NCBI GenBank assembly: GCA_003008705.1
Contig: PDUO01000146.1
Coordinates: 2,355 to 20,594, forward strand
Length of the DNA stretch: 18,240 nucleotides
Direction of reading: 5' to 3'
Origin: Pezicula radicicola
Taxonomy: Eukaryota > Ascomycota > Leotiomycetes > Helotiales > Dermateaceae
Both the position numbers and the translations under genes were made by a program. Positions 8,331-17,463 of this stretch are shown one piece after another. Within the stretch, counting starts at the first letter, position 1. Every line of letters begins with the position of its first letter. A model generated the notes under the pieces. The model had not been told where the DNA came from, made no database searches, and saw only the letters and a program-made list of their open reading frames with translations.

Positions 8331-8825
8331 AATAGCACAAGTAAAAGTAGGGCCGACATTTTTATAAGAGTGTATTTAGGAAAGCTGGTTTCGGGTCCAC
8401 ACCTAATTATACTCTAAATAGAGACTAATTTTTAGCTACTTTAAAAGGTAAATTATATATAATTAAGGTAGAAGAGGATTGAATGACTGCCAACCAACCT
8501 TACTTGACAGCAATTATCCAATAGACCATTTATAGTATGATTCCCGGCGGCAATACATAGAGATACGTTAAGGCAATTGCCTATCTTAACGAAATGATAG
8601 GCTATTAAAATTTTGTTTACGCTAAGATTCCTACCTATCACATAAAACTCGTGAGTCAACGTCCAGCTCTTTCACATCTTTCTGTAAAGAACTCGGTCAC
8701 AAAACGATAGGATAAACTACCCCGTAAGGCAATTATCTCTTGCGCCTCCCGCACCGCTTGCGATTGGACATGTCTCGGAATCTCTGAGCAGTCCGCAAGT
8801 ATGATTCATCCGTACGAAAAAGGCT
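8331..8825. other. Gene-free stretch with short inverted repeats
   Basis: No convincing frame is present on either strand. Two modest inverted repeats occur: 8368-8380 with 8402-8414 (11 of 13 positions), and 8566-8572 with 8585-8591 (CGTTAAG/CTTAACG) around an internal GCAATTGC palindrome. The first half is AT-rich but keeps CpA and TpG, so it is not a strong RIP product. The region may include the promoter of the next gene. Confidence 0.4.
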
Positions 8826-9671
8826 ATGCCAAGACTCACGTCCACGCCGGACGCCTATGATCCAGTCATTTGCAAACACAGGGAGCAAGATGCGTTTGCC
8901 GGCAATGCATCTCAGGTAGTGGCTGTTTTTTTGGTGAGTAATGCCTACTCGGCGACACGTAAACAAGGCCGGTCTACTTCGGACGAATATATAAATTCCC
9001 AATTTAGAGGATAATCGAACAATGGCAACAGTGTCTGATTTTTGTTTTTTTGATCGGCCTCTCTATTCTTCTTCTATATTGGCTTTCCTCCAGCAAAATA
9101 ATCTTCCGTCAAAGTCTGAGCAAGGACGTCAGCCGCTGTAAGTTCCCATACGAACTTATACGAGAAAAGCTTCTAACACTTTCAAGCCGCCATGCCCCCT
9201 TATTTAGGAGCAAATTACAGTAAACCTCAACATCCAAGACCTTTTGTGCAGTGTTCATTTCCTGATACAAGGGTGTGCCGACATGTCCAAGGAGGCATAG
9301 TCAGGCTTTATAACGGCGTTCCTGTTGTAGTCATGGAAAATGGGTCGCCGCAATTGGGCTTGCATGATCTCGGGACTCCCATGAAAGTCAACGAAACGGA
9401 GAACTATCTTCAGGAGGAGATAAGGGTAGCAGCGGGGGATTACACGAGACTAAGTGCGGCATGGAAGTTACTCAACGATATTCGAATGAGCTGTTGGCGG
9501 TGGTACTCACTGAGTAATTCCTGGGGGTCGGAACCATTTCATGTACAGAGGACGGATACTATTAAAAGTCGATGGGCAAAGGACCAGAAGTCTCTTGAAC
9601 AAGAATTCTTCGCAGACATAGAGGAAGGTCGAAAGGCGATCAGCAAGATTTACCCCGATTTTGTCAGTTAA
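8826..9671 (+). CDS. Putative single-pass membrane protein of unknown function
   Basis: The last exon (9187-9671, ending TAA) is a long clean frame. Two upstream segments join to it in phase: 8826-8933 (ATG, donor GTGAGT) and 9008-9137 (acceptor TTTAG, donor GTAAGT). The introns are 8934-9007 (74 bp) and 9138-9186 (49 bp, branch TTCTAAC), giving 240 residues. Exon 2 then encodes a hydrophobic helix at about residues 45-62 (CLIFVFLIGLSILLLYWL), consistent with a type II anchor and a C-terminal lumenal or outer domain. That domain has sequons NYS and NET, paired Cys (CSFPDTRVC) and YNGVPVVVMENG. No family is recognised; UstYa-type HxxHC motifs are absent. Alternative: translation starts at the ATG at 9192, which has a GCCGCC context, and the 49-bp intron is in the 5' UTR, fitting a TATA box at 8988. 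The helix frame is also T-rich, so it could be hydrophobic by composition. Confidence 0.5.
8988..8995 (+). promoter_or_regulatory. Possible TATA box
   Basis: TATATAAA lies 27 bp before an ATG at 9022 and about 200 bp before the ATG at 9192. If used, transcription would begin near 9020 and the 49-bp intron at 9138-9186 would be a 5'-UTR intron. This conflicts with the three-exon model of the gene, in which this site is inside intron 1. Confidence 0.35.
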
Positions 9672-10186
9672 TGGGAATATCATCCCCTCTTGTACGTACA
9701 TTTGGTGAGGCTTCACTACCCCAGATCCGGATTCAAATTTTTGGAATTGCATAGCCTTAGTTTTTAATTTGTTATTTCTGTTCAAGTAATCTGACATTAT
9801 TGCTCAATGCGAATTATAGTTGGCGGGCGTTTTTGCAAATACTTCGACGTAGCTCTCTATATAAATGAGTACGAAGGGAGTTAAACGACGAATAAGCATT
9901 CGGCGTATCATTATTCATTATATATATGTACAAGCATGGGAACATGCACTGCGGTTGTATGAAGTTGGTGAGTGGCTGCGCACCCGTGCCAATAGCGCAA
10001 GTACGGGCTCTGGGCTGTCACGCTAAGCGCCCGGGGGGACCTCTGCACTCCCGCTTTCGTACCTTTCGTCATTTTCGTGTTGCCTTACAAGTTAGGCACA
10101 AATTCTGGCGCTAAAAATCGTCGAACCTCCCCGGTCGCAAACAACATATATTTGAAAGCTGTACTGCACTGTCACCAATTACTGCT
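9672..10186. other. Intergenic region with TATA-like sites
   Basis: The first 150 bp are T-rich and suit a 3' UTR and terminator for the preceding gene. TATATAA at about 9858 abuts an ATG at 9865 that opens a 53-codon frame, and another short frame starts at 9926; neither looks convincing. A TATATTT at about 10147, some 40 bp before the next ATG, could serve the gene at 10187. Confidence 0.35.
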
Positions 10187-10486
10187 ATGTCGCCTCCTGC
10201 TTTCAAAGACTGGCACTTCAGAGAACTAGCTCGACTAAGAGATCTCGAGCCTGATGGGCATAATAGAGACCAAGACTGGCCGTTGCAATCCCTTCCGCGT
10301 GACAGCTGTGCGACTATAATACGCACCACCTTTTATGAATATCATCTCCAGGCAGAAGATTTCATATCCAGTCGTATTGACGATGGCGACGCGAAAACGG
10401 CGTACTCGTTCTTAGAAGCTCTCTGCGATATCATGGAGAGATTCGGATTCGCACCTTCTTCCAAGTACCTCCAAACCTTCCGTTGA
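10187..10486 (+). CDS. Small protein of unknown function
   Basis: A single-exon frame of 99 residues runs from ATG at 10187 to TGA at 10484-10486. The product is acidic and soluble-looking, with no signal peptide or membrane segment. It begins MSPPAFKDWHFRELARLRDLE and contains helix-like stretches such as AYSFLEALCDIMERFGF. A polypyrimidine-poor leader with a TATATTT precedes it. I tested whether it could be the first exon of the spliced gene at 10653. The only donor in the right phase is a poor GTTGAG at its end, so I treat it as separate. No family is recognised, and a chance frame of this length cannot be excluded. Confidence 0.45.
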   Translation: MSPPAFKDWHFRELARLRDLEPDGHNRDQDWPLQSLPRDSCATIIRTTFYEYHLQAEDFISSRIDDGDAKTAYSFLEALCDIMERFGFAPSSKYLQTFR

Positions 10487-10652
10487 GTACTACATGTGTC
10501 TGTAGCTAATGAGGAAAGTCGTTTCAAATCGCCCTTTGTGATCTTGAGAGCCTCCCTTTTGATGTGAGCGACAGCATTGTCAGCTACGATTCTAAGCTAA
10601 GAAGCACCTTTCCAATTCTATACCTTGTGATCATAGTCTCATTATATTATAG

Positions 10653-11206
10653 GCTCTACCCCACAACAACAACTAGCGCAGCCATCGCTCAATGAGCGAG
10701 GTACCCCCAACTGGCAGGATCTGGCAGGTACACGTCATGAGTCCATACTGCCGCCTTGTGTGCAGGACACCATCCAAGATACCGATAGTGGAGACGAGTG
10801 TGAAGTTATAGCCTTGACAGAGCATATTCGCAGGCTGTTCACCCCACCACAAAATACACGGGCCACATCGCACGGGGAGAATTGTGAAGCTGTAGACGAA
10901 GTTAGGCTTGACCCTGCTGGCAACCAGTGAGTAATCCAGCACCAAGAATCACACAAAATTCAGTGCAACTAACCACCCTGTGAGTAAGCTTACTTCGAAA
11001 CTATTTTTAGATTCGGATTACTACAATTGCGACTACATCGGTTTGAAACAATACACCTCGAAGTGGTTGCGTCTAAAGTAGGATACCTCAACATACTACA
11101 AGATCTCGTCGGTAAGAGAGCAGAGATCGCACATACAATCGAAGCCGAAACTCTTTCATACGCTGACGACGCGACTGAGAAGGACAACCTAGGTTATATG
11201 AGATAG
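10653..11206 (+). CDS. Spliced gene of unknown function, 5' end unresolved
   Basis: Two exons join cleanly. The first is open from 10637 and probably starts after the acceptor TTATAG ending at 10652. It ends at 10926 before GTGAGT. The intron at 10927-11010 is 84 bp, has an ACTAAC branch site and ends TTTTTAG. The second exon runs 11011 to the TAG at 11204-11206. The junction codon is CAA (Gln). The product includes DTDSGDECEVIALTEHIRRL, then HLEVVASKVGYLNILQDL and a charged helical C-terminus (KRAEIAHTIEAETLSYADDA). No signal peptide or membrane segment is seen and no family is recognised. There is no in-frame ATG in the first exon. An upstream exon is needed, or a start at the ATG at 10692 with a 38-bp intron (10728-10765), which is unusually short. 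The 3' intron evidence makes a real gene likely. Confidence 0.55.
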
Positions 11207-11937
11207 TTATCTCTTCTTCTTTCTTGATATCCTTACTATGTAATCATGCGTTCACCGATTGCATTACTCTATGCCGTGGTTGAAGGCTTTCTAAATTTGG
11301 CTTCAATGTCTCGAGGTAGTAAATTCGCTAGAAGTAGGTAGATAAGTTGCTAGTTCCCTCTTAGTATGTTATCCTTAGAACTTGCCTGACTACTTACAAT
11401 TTGCTCCCTTAACGGCAGCCACAACTCTAGATTAATAGATTTATAGGTAATAAGGCGGCTAGTTTTACGGACACGGATAAATAATGCTACGTCGACGTTG
11501 CAAAATGTTGCTATCTTATGCGCTTTCTTTAATAGAGTATCTCTTTGTCTGCTTAATCTCTTGCTTCTTCTTTTAGGAACGTTAGTTATAGCTAATTTAT
11601 TTAAGGGGACTTAGAGATTAAGTGCGACGAGTCTATTAATTTATATAAAGTTATTTAAGTAAAAAAAATACTGCAAATCAATTTCGTAGCATAGAAAGAA
11701 TAACTAGTAGAAATGGACGAAAACTAGTAAACGAATATTAAGATTATTTTATATAAAGCCGCTTTCTATGTTTGTATTTTTCCGCATTTGCGACAAGACT
11801 CTAAAACCCCTAATACTGGAAACCTGAAATCGGTATTGCAGGCTCTGCCATTTTTCGCTAGGAAGCGCAAGACCAGTTAAAATCCACTAGTAATTTCGGC
11901 TCTCCCATTTTTCTAGAGCGTAGTTACACGGAGTTGG
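11207..11937. other. Gene-poor, partly AT-enriched stretch
   Basis: No frame longer than chance is visible on either strand. A 16-bp word, GGCTCTGCCATTTTTC at 11841-11856, recurs at 11898-11913 with one difference, suggesting a small eroded duplication of about 57 bp. TAG and TA are common but CpA and TpG survive, so any RIP here was mild or old. Confidence 0.4.
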
Positions 11938-12022
11938 GAACACCTCCTATAGAAGTGAGCGCGTAATAGACGCTCTCTGAGAATTAACCAGTCATCTTCC
12001 AAATAAAGGGACATTATTGTCC
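11938..12022 (+). repeat. 85-bp direct repeat, left copy
   Basis: It aligns without gaps to 13245-13329 at roughly 80 percent identity. The best-conserved word is GCGCGTAATAGACGCT, and TCATCTTCCAAAT is also shared. It ends in a hairpin, GGGACA-TTAT-TGTCCC (12008-12023). The two copies bracket 1.3 kb and could be ends of a decayed element, though no element coding sequence is recognised between them. Confidence 0.7.
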
Positions 12023-12026
12023 CTAC

Positions 12027-12266
12027 TTGGTATATATCTACGCTGCTGGCTTCGGCACACCATCCGACTTGGACATAACCGGCATAAAGAAGGCTTTCAA
12101 GGAAGATATCCGTTACGCAAGTCGCTGGATGATCTTTCTTAAACCCTTGGGGCTTGGTGCCCTCCTTGTGTGTAGCGAAGCCATCTCGAGATTCGTGTGC
12201 CTAGGATCACTCGATTCTATTACTAACTCTAGATGCTATATGCAGGTACAAAACGTCAGGGCATAA
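12027..12266 (+). pseudogene. Possible coding remnant with hydrophobic stretch
   Basis: A 79-codon open stretch without a leading ATG reads, in part, ITGIKKAFKEDIRYASRW followed by a hydrophobic segment (LKPLGLGALLVCSEAI) and ends in TAA. CpA and TpG are present, so it is not a RIP product, and codon use looks gene-like. It could be one exon of an eroded gene or lie inside the element bounded by the 85-bp repeats. No family is recognised and chance is possible. Confidence 0.25.
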
Positions 12267-13244
12267 CAACGGAGATCTTGTCTAGCTAGCTACAGGGATA
12301 GAGCAGTGTCGCACAATAGATGCTCGGGCTCTTTGTAACATCTTTAATACACCTGTAGCAGATATAATACAGCATTATCGTATAAGAGATTATGTTAACA
12401 AATTAGAACTTATTGCAGGTATCTAAACAATCGCTTGCGGTCTACAATAGGAAGTTTGTTAACGAATTAAAGCCGGATTGCTGCGCCGAGATTTTTAGTA
12501 TAGAAGTAGAATCTTAGAGTATTAATAGCCCTGTCCGGGCCCTTCGAACCTTGTAATAACGTTTACATACTTGCTACACTATATAGAAATATTTTAAATT
12601 TATTGTACGTGTTTATCAAAGGTTCATTTATACTATCGGGATGTGTGTTCTATTGCTAAACGCAAGTCTTAGATTTCCCTAAGTAGATTGTCGTATCAGA
12701 ATACTGTACTTGGCCGTATTAAATAAGCTATAGAAGGAGTAAGTTTCGATATTTAAGTAGTTCTCTGTAGTCGATTTACCTAGCAAATAGATTCTCAGAG
12801 CTTGGCTTCTTAGAGACTGATTTAGGTGTCATTACCTCTAAAGTTGGTACAAAAATAGGAATAGTATCGTAAATTTCCGTCGGGGCACAATTAACAACAC
12901 TGCTAGTAGATAGACAAGTCGAGAGCTAGTGAAATGCTTGACTGTATGCTCGATTCACCTGTCGATCTCGTAATAATTGTTCGCGTCGTCGATTAGTTTC
13001 GCGATCTCGGAGGGACTAGCGCTAGCGGCGTTGTAACTCAGCTCGGCTTATCTATTGTTCAGTTCGTGTCATTCATTCAGTCTGTTTCCTTGGGACGCGT
13101 AGAAAGCTTGCAGATGAAAATGGCGATAAGACTTTATAGCAGTAACGTTGCGACCTTAGAAATAATATGATTTAATTTGATTGATTCTAATTGGCTATTT
13201 GCCGAAGACTAAATAGCCCTGCTCCTCTCCCCTGCAGATATGGT
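12267..13244. other. Gene-free stretch between direct repeats
   Basis: Only short open segments remain, such as 12286-12426 on the plus strand, each closed by TAG or TAA. I see no conserved transposase or polymerase motif. A short word, TGTTAACxAATTA, occurs twice about 70 bp apart near 12393 and 12456. The region from about 12960 to 13130 is richer in G+C. Confidence 0.35.
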
Positions 13245-13329
13245 GAACACGTCTTGTAGAAGCGGGCGCGTAATAGACGCTGTCAGTCAAATAACCAATC
13301 ATCTTCCAAATGGAGGGATATTTTTATCC
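13245..13329 (+). repeat. 85-bp direct repeat, right copy
   Basis: This is the partner of 11938-12022. Its terminal hairpin is GGGATA-TTTT-TATCCT. Compared with the left copy, a C-G pair has become T-A and a terminal C has become T, so the stem still pairs. These are the changes RIP makes at CpA on each strand, so selection on the hairpin need not be invoked. Confidence 0.7.
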
Positions 13330-13524
13330 TAGAATAACATCCTGATTGGCCAGTGTAACCTGAGTTCTTCGCAGAATCTTTGTCGTGCGATCTCTGGCGC
13401 CTAAATAATCATGCTTCAAATCATCTCCTATCGGGTGTTTTGAGCTTGGTTGCAACGCTAGAATGGTTCTGATTAATAGTAGACGTTCCTGTCGTCTCAC
13501 AGTCAACTGGCCTCCCCATGTGCG

Positions 13525-13728
13525 ATGTCTCAGACTCTAACCAGTCTAAAAGACTTTAGGAAGCACTTCTTACAGTCAGCGTTCACACCAACTGATGGTT
13601 TGTCCACCTCTGCGTCATCGGTCCAGCACGTGATCACATCGGGAATTTACTATTGGATTTCTAACTTACCAGCGGAACGAGCTTGGGATACTTCTAGAGT
13701 CTACTGCCCTGTAAATAGAGAAAAATAA
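13525..13728 (+). CDS. Small frame of doubtful coding status
   Basis: A 67-codon frame runs from ATG at 13525 to TAA. It is the last sequence of normal composition before the AT-rich block. The product is Ser/Thr-rich with no recognised motif or signal peptide. A CACGTG lies inside it. A comparable frame lies on the opposite strand at 13324-13506 without an ATG. I give it low weight. Confidence 0.2.
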   Translation: MSQTLTSLKDFRKHFLQSAFTPTDGLSTSASSVQHVITSGIYYWISNLPAERAWDTSRVYCPVNREK

Positions 13729-15009
13729 TAAAATAACTTAACGTCCCTCCCTACGTGGCGAGACACCCACTGTACTAAGATAAATCTATAGTTAAGATAT
13801 TCTAAGTTTTTTTCTTATAAGTATATAAAGTTATATTTAGTATACTATTATTATTTAGTTATTTTTCTATTAGAACTTACTTTATATTAAGAAAATATTA
13901 TAATTCTAATAATACTATTAATCCTTTTATTAATAGTATTAAATACTCTTTTAGTTATACTCTTTTATTTTTTATTAAATATTAACTTATTTATAAATTT
14001 TAAAATTATAATATAAAACTTCTATTAAGAAAAACTATTTTTTTAAATTTTAAAAATATAAAATATAAGAAAATCTATATATTAAATTTATTTAAATAAA
14101 AAGAAAAGATTATATAATATTAAATAAGAATTTAATATATTTATAAATATTAAATTAATTTATATAAAGTATAAAGTTATTTTAAACTAATTTAAAGTTA
14201 TTAAAGGTTTTTATTAAGATATTAATTTAAATAATAATTTTATATAAATTAATATTATAATTATTATAAAACTTAATAATAACTTTTAATATAATTATTA
14301 AATTTTAAAAGATTAAAAAAGATCTTTATATAAATATTAGAAATAATAAAAATATAATAATAAAACTATAATAAAAAGTATTTATTATATTATAAAAAAA
14401 ACTTTTAATAAATTAAATAAAAGAACTTTAATATAAATATAATTTTTTTAATTAAAAAGAGTTTAAAATATTTAAAATTAATTATAAAATATATTTTATA
14501 AAAAAATATAAAAATTATTAATATAAGTTATATATAAAGTTTAAAATATTAAAAGTTAAAGTATTTATTATTTTTTATAATATAATAAGTATCTTATTAT
14601 ATAAAGAAAAATATTAAAACTAGAATAAGAAATATAAACCTTATTAAATTAATAAAATCTTTTTTTTATTATAATACTCTTAAATATTTTAAGTTATATA
14701 TATACTATATTAATAAAACTAATAAGTTTATTATTTTAATTAAAAGATTTAAATAATCTTATTAAACTCTATTATACTAAGAATAAAGTATTATTATTAT
14801 TATTTTTTAATAAAGAATTTCTAATAAGTATAAATTATTAACTTATATTAATTATATTTTTATACTTTATATATACTATCTATTACTACTATTAATTAAA
14901 TAACTAAGTAAGACTTTTAAACTAGTTTAAAAAGAGTAATAATATTTATTTAAAGTTAGAAAGTTATTTAAACTTAGTTATTTAAAAGAAGTAAAAATTA
15001 ATAAAAGAT

Positions 15010-15227
15010 ATTTATAAAAGAAGATACTTATAAGAGAAAATCTTATAAAAGGAAAATCTTATAAGAGAAAAGCTTTATAAAAGAAGATACTTATAAAAGA
15101 AAAGTTTATAAAAAGCTTATAAAAAGAAATTCTTATAAGAGGAAAACCTTATAAAAGAAAAACCTTATAAGAGAAAATATCTTATAAAAAGAAATACTTA
15201 TAAAAGAAAATACTTATAAAAGAAGAT
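15010..15227. repeat. AT-rich minisatellite, forward
   Basis: About 14 tandem units of 15-17 bp follow the pattern CTTATAARAGAARATA. Variation between units is mostly A/G in the purine tract. Confidence 0.7.
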
Positions 15228-15637
15228 ATCTAAAAGTAAATTATTATATAAATATTTAAATAATAAAAAACCTTTATTATTAAATAAAAATAATAAATAT
15301 TAAATAAGAAATAAGAAAAAAGAATAAAGTAACTAATAATATTTTTATATAAGCTACTATCTAGGATTACCTTAGGTATTTAAGGATTTAATAATATTTA
15401 AGAATCTTTAAATTAAAAAAATAAAATAAAAAATAAAGTAATTAAAAAATAAAATTTTAAAAAATATAAAAGTATTTAAAAAGTAAAAAGAAAAGATATA
15501 ATAAAGATATCTTAAAAGATAATATTTAAAGTAGTATAACTAATAAGAATTAGATTTTATATAATATTAAAATATATATAGTTTAATATTAAACTTTTAC
15601 TCTCTTATTTTTATTATCTAAATATAATTATATTATA

Positions 15638-15675
15638 TAAGAGATCTACTTATAATAAGTAAAGTAGATATCTTA
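15638..15675. repeat. 14-bp inverted repeat
   Basis: TAAGAGATCTACTT (15638-15651) and AAGTAGATATCTTA (15662-15675) pair at 13 of 14 positions around a 10-base loop. Confidence 0.55.
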
Positions 15676-15689
15676 TAGATTATTATTCT

Positions 15690-15804
15690 TTACTCTCTCT
15701 CTTTAAATAAATCTTATTTAATAGATATAGTACTAAAGTATTTTATATAAGAGAATAACTATATAACCCTAGTTATACTAGTTTTTATTTAAGAGAGAGA
15801 GTAA
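15690..15804. repeat. CT-rich inverted repeat
   Basis: TTACTCTCTCTC followed by a run of T and A (15690-15711) is mirrored as the reverse complement at 15784-15804, with a one-base gap. The arms enclose about 72 bp. They lie between the two oppositely oriented minisatellites and may mark the centre or ends of an older element. Confidence 0.6.
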
Positions 15805-15835
15805 TATTAATAAAAATATTAATCTTACTTTAATC

Positions 15836-16005
15836 TTATAAGTATTTTTTATAAGATATTTTTTATATATTTCCTTTTATAAATATATACTCTTATAAGT
15901 ATTTATTTTTATAAGTATTTTCTTTTATAAGTATTTATTCTTATAAGATATTTCTATAAGTATATACTTTTACTAGTATTTACTCTTATAAATATTTTAT
16001 TTTTA
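15836..16005. repeat. AT-rich minisatellite, reverse
   Basis: About ten units of TTATAAGTATTTTCTT type appear here, the reverse complement of the unit at 15010-15227. Inversion of a shared tandem repeat on either side of about 600 bp suggests an inverted duplication or two oppositely inserted copies of one element. Confidence 0.65.
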
Positions 16006-17078
16006 GAAAAGAAAATTTAACTTATTATATTTTTTATTTTTATTAGTTATATTACTAGTAATATTATAAATTATAAAAATTTTCTAATTTATAAAAATAA
16101 TAGTTTTCCTTATATTATAATTATATACTTAGTTATTTTATAAAGGATCTTTTTATAAAATATATAAAAAATAAAATATTTTTATCTTTTATATTTAATA
16201 ATATTTTAAGTACTAATATACTATTTATAGATCTAAGATTAAAAAAAGAATTAGAAAAATATTTTTTTAATATTAGTATATTTATTTTATTATTATAACT
16301 TATTATATATATATAGTTTTTATTATATTAATTAATAGTTTTATTATTAAATTATAATAGGATTTTATTAATAAATATATAATATATACTATCTATAAAA
16401 GTCTCTAAAGCTTTAGTTTTACTAGAGTTATAAAAAAGTCTCTTTTATTTATCTTTCTTAATACTAGTAGTAGTTAATTTATTTTTAGATAATTAAAAAA
16501 GATATTTACTCTAAGCTTCTTACTAGTATAAAAGAACTCTTCTTATACTATAAGTTACTTTTTTATAATTAATTAATTAATATCTATCTTATTAAATTAC
16601 TTAGTAAGATTTTACTTTAAATACTTAATTATTAAAATAATTATATTAGTATTATCTAGTCTAATATACTTATTTAATAATAGCTTTTTAAAGAAGTTTT
16701 TTAAACTTTAGTTATAAGTATAATAGTTAGATAAATACTAAGATAAGATTTTACTTTATATTCTTTAAGATAAACTTATTATTTAAAATAACTTTCTATT
16801 TAATTAAATAATAGATATAACTTAAAAGATCTTTATTATATATCTCTTCTTTATTTTAATTATTTATATAAAGTAATTAAAGTTTATCTAACTATAGATA
16901 AGAGATAAAGAAGAGTAAATAAAGATATTATAATTAAGAAAAGAATTCTTTTATTATAAATATAGTAAGACTCTTAGTCTAAGGCTTAGTTATAAATTCT
17001 AAAAGGACTTAATATAAAGAACTAAATAATATATAAGATAAAGAGATTATATAATAAGTATTATATAATAAGAACTAG

Positions 17079-17105
17079 TAGATTAGTTAGATTAGTTAGA
17101 TTAGT
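17079..17105. repeat. Three tandem TAGATTAGT units
   Basis: Three exact 9-bp repeats lie about 360 bp before the gag relic, perhaps within the LTR or leader of the right-hand gypsy element. Confidence 0.6.
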
Positions 17106-17463
17106 TATAAAAAGTACTAATCTAAAAGATCTTAATAATCTATACTTATAAAGGTTTTATATAAGTAGATAGTTATTCTCTCTTAGATAAAAGTTTTATA
17201 CTTAACTTAAATATAGTATCTTAACTTATACTTAGTAACTTAATAATATTATTTATATTTTAACTTAATAATAATATCTTTATCTTAACTTTAAAAATCT
17301 AATATTACTTCTTTTAACTATTATTAAAACTAAGAGACCTTCTTATATTATACTTTAAATACTAATCTATAAGATACTAGTATATATATTAAATTAAATA
17401 ATAATATTTATAATTAGTAATACTTTATATACTACTCCTTAGATAATAATAGTTTTAGTAAAA

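Larger units (their letters stand above)
13770..17400. mobile_element. Extremely AT-rich RIP relic block
   Basis: From about 13770 the G+C falls sharply, well below that of the left block, with CG and CC/GG almost absent. Every frame is full of TAA/TAG. I can recognise no coding signature until the gag relic near 17.46 kb. Inverted minisatellites, short inverted repeats and a small tandem repeat are annotated separately. By context this is repeat DNA, probably several nested elements including the LTR and leader of the gypsy copy that follows, but the identity of most of it is lost. Confidence 0.6.

Noticed and set aside
8381..8401. tRNA-like T-arm (GGTTTCGGGTCC)
   Set aside because: There is an extra base in the B-box-like word, and no acceptor, D or anticodon arms could be folded around it.
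9192..9671. UstYa/DUF3328 assignment for the putative membrane protein
   Set aside because: The short N-terminal anchor layout is similar, but the two HxxHC motifs that define that family are absent.
9865..10114. 53-codon frame at 9865-10026 and 62-codon frame at 9926-10114
   Set aside because: The first ATG abuts a TATATAA, leaving no room for transcription to begin before it. The second has no supporting signal.
10673..10956. Minus-strand frames opposite the spliced gene at 10653-11206
   Set aside because: The plus strand has a well-formed intron joining two open frames. The minus frames lack any comparable support.
12008..12034. Helitron 3' end suggested by the hairpin near the direct repeats
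   Set aside because: The expected CTRR end about ten bases after the hairpin is absent in the left copy and overlaps the stem in the right copy. No Rep/helicase is seen.
13324..13506. Minus-strand 60-codon frame near the right boundary
   Set aside because: It has no ATG, no motif and no homologue known to me, and it overlaps the end of the 85-bp repeat.
15010..15227. CRISPR-like array
   Set aside because: The units are directly tandem with no spacers and are simple AT-rich minisatellite repeats in a RIP block.
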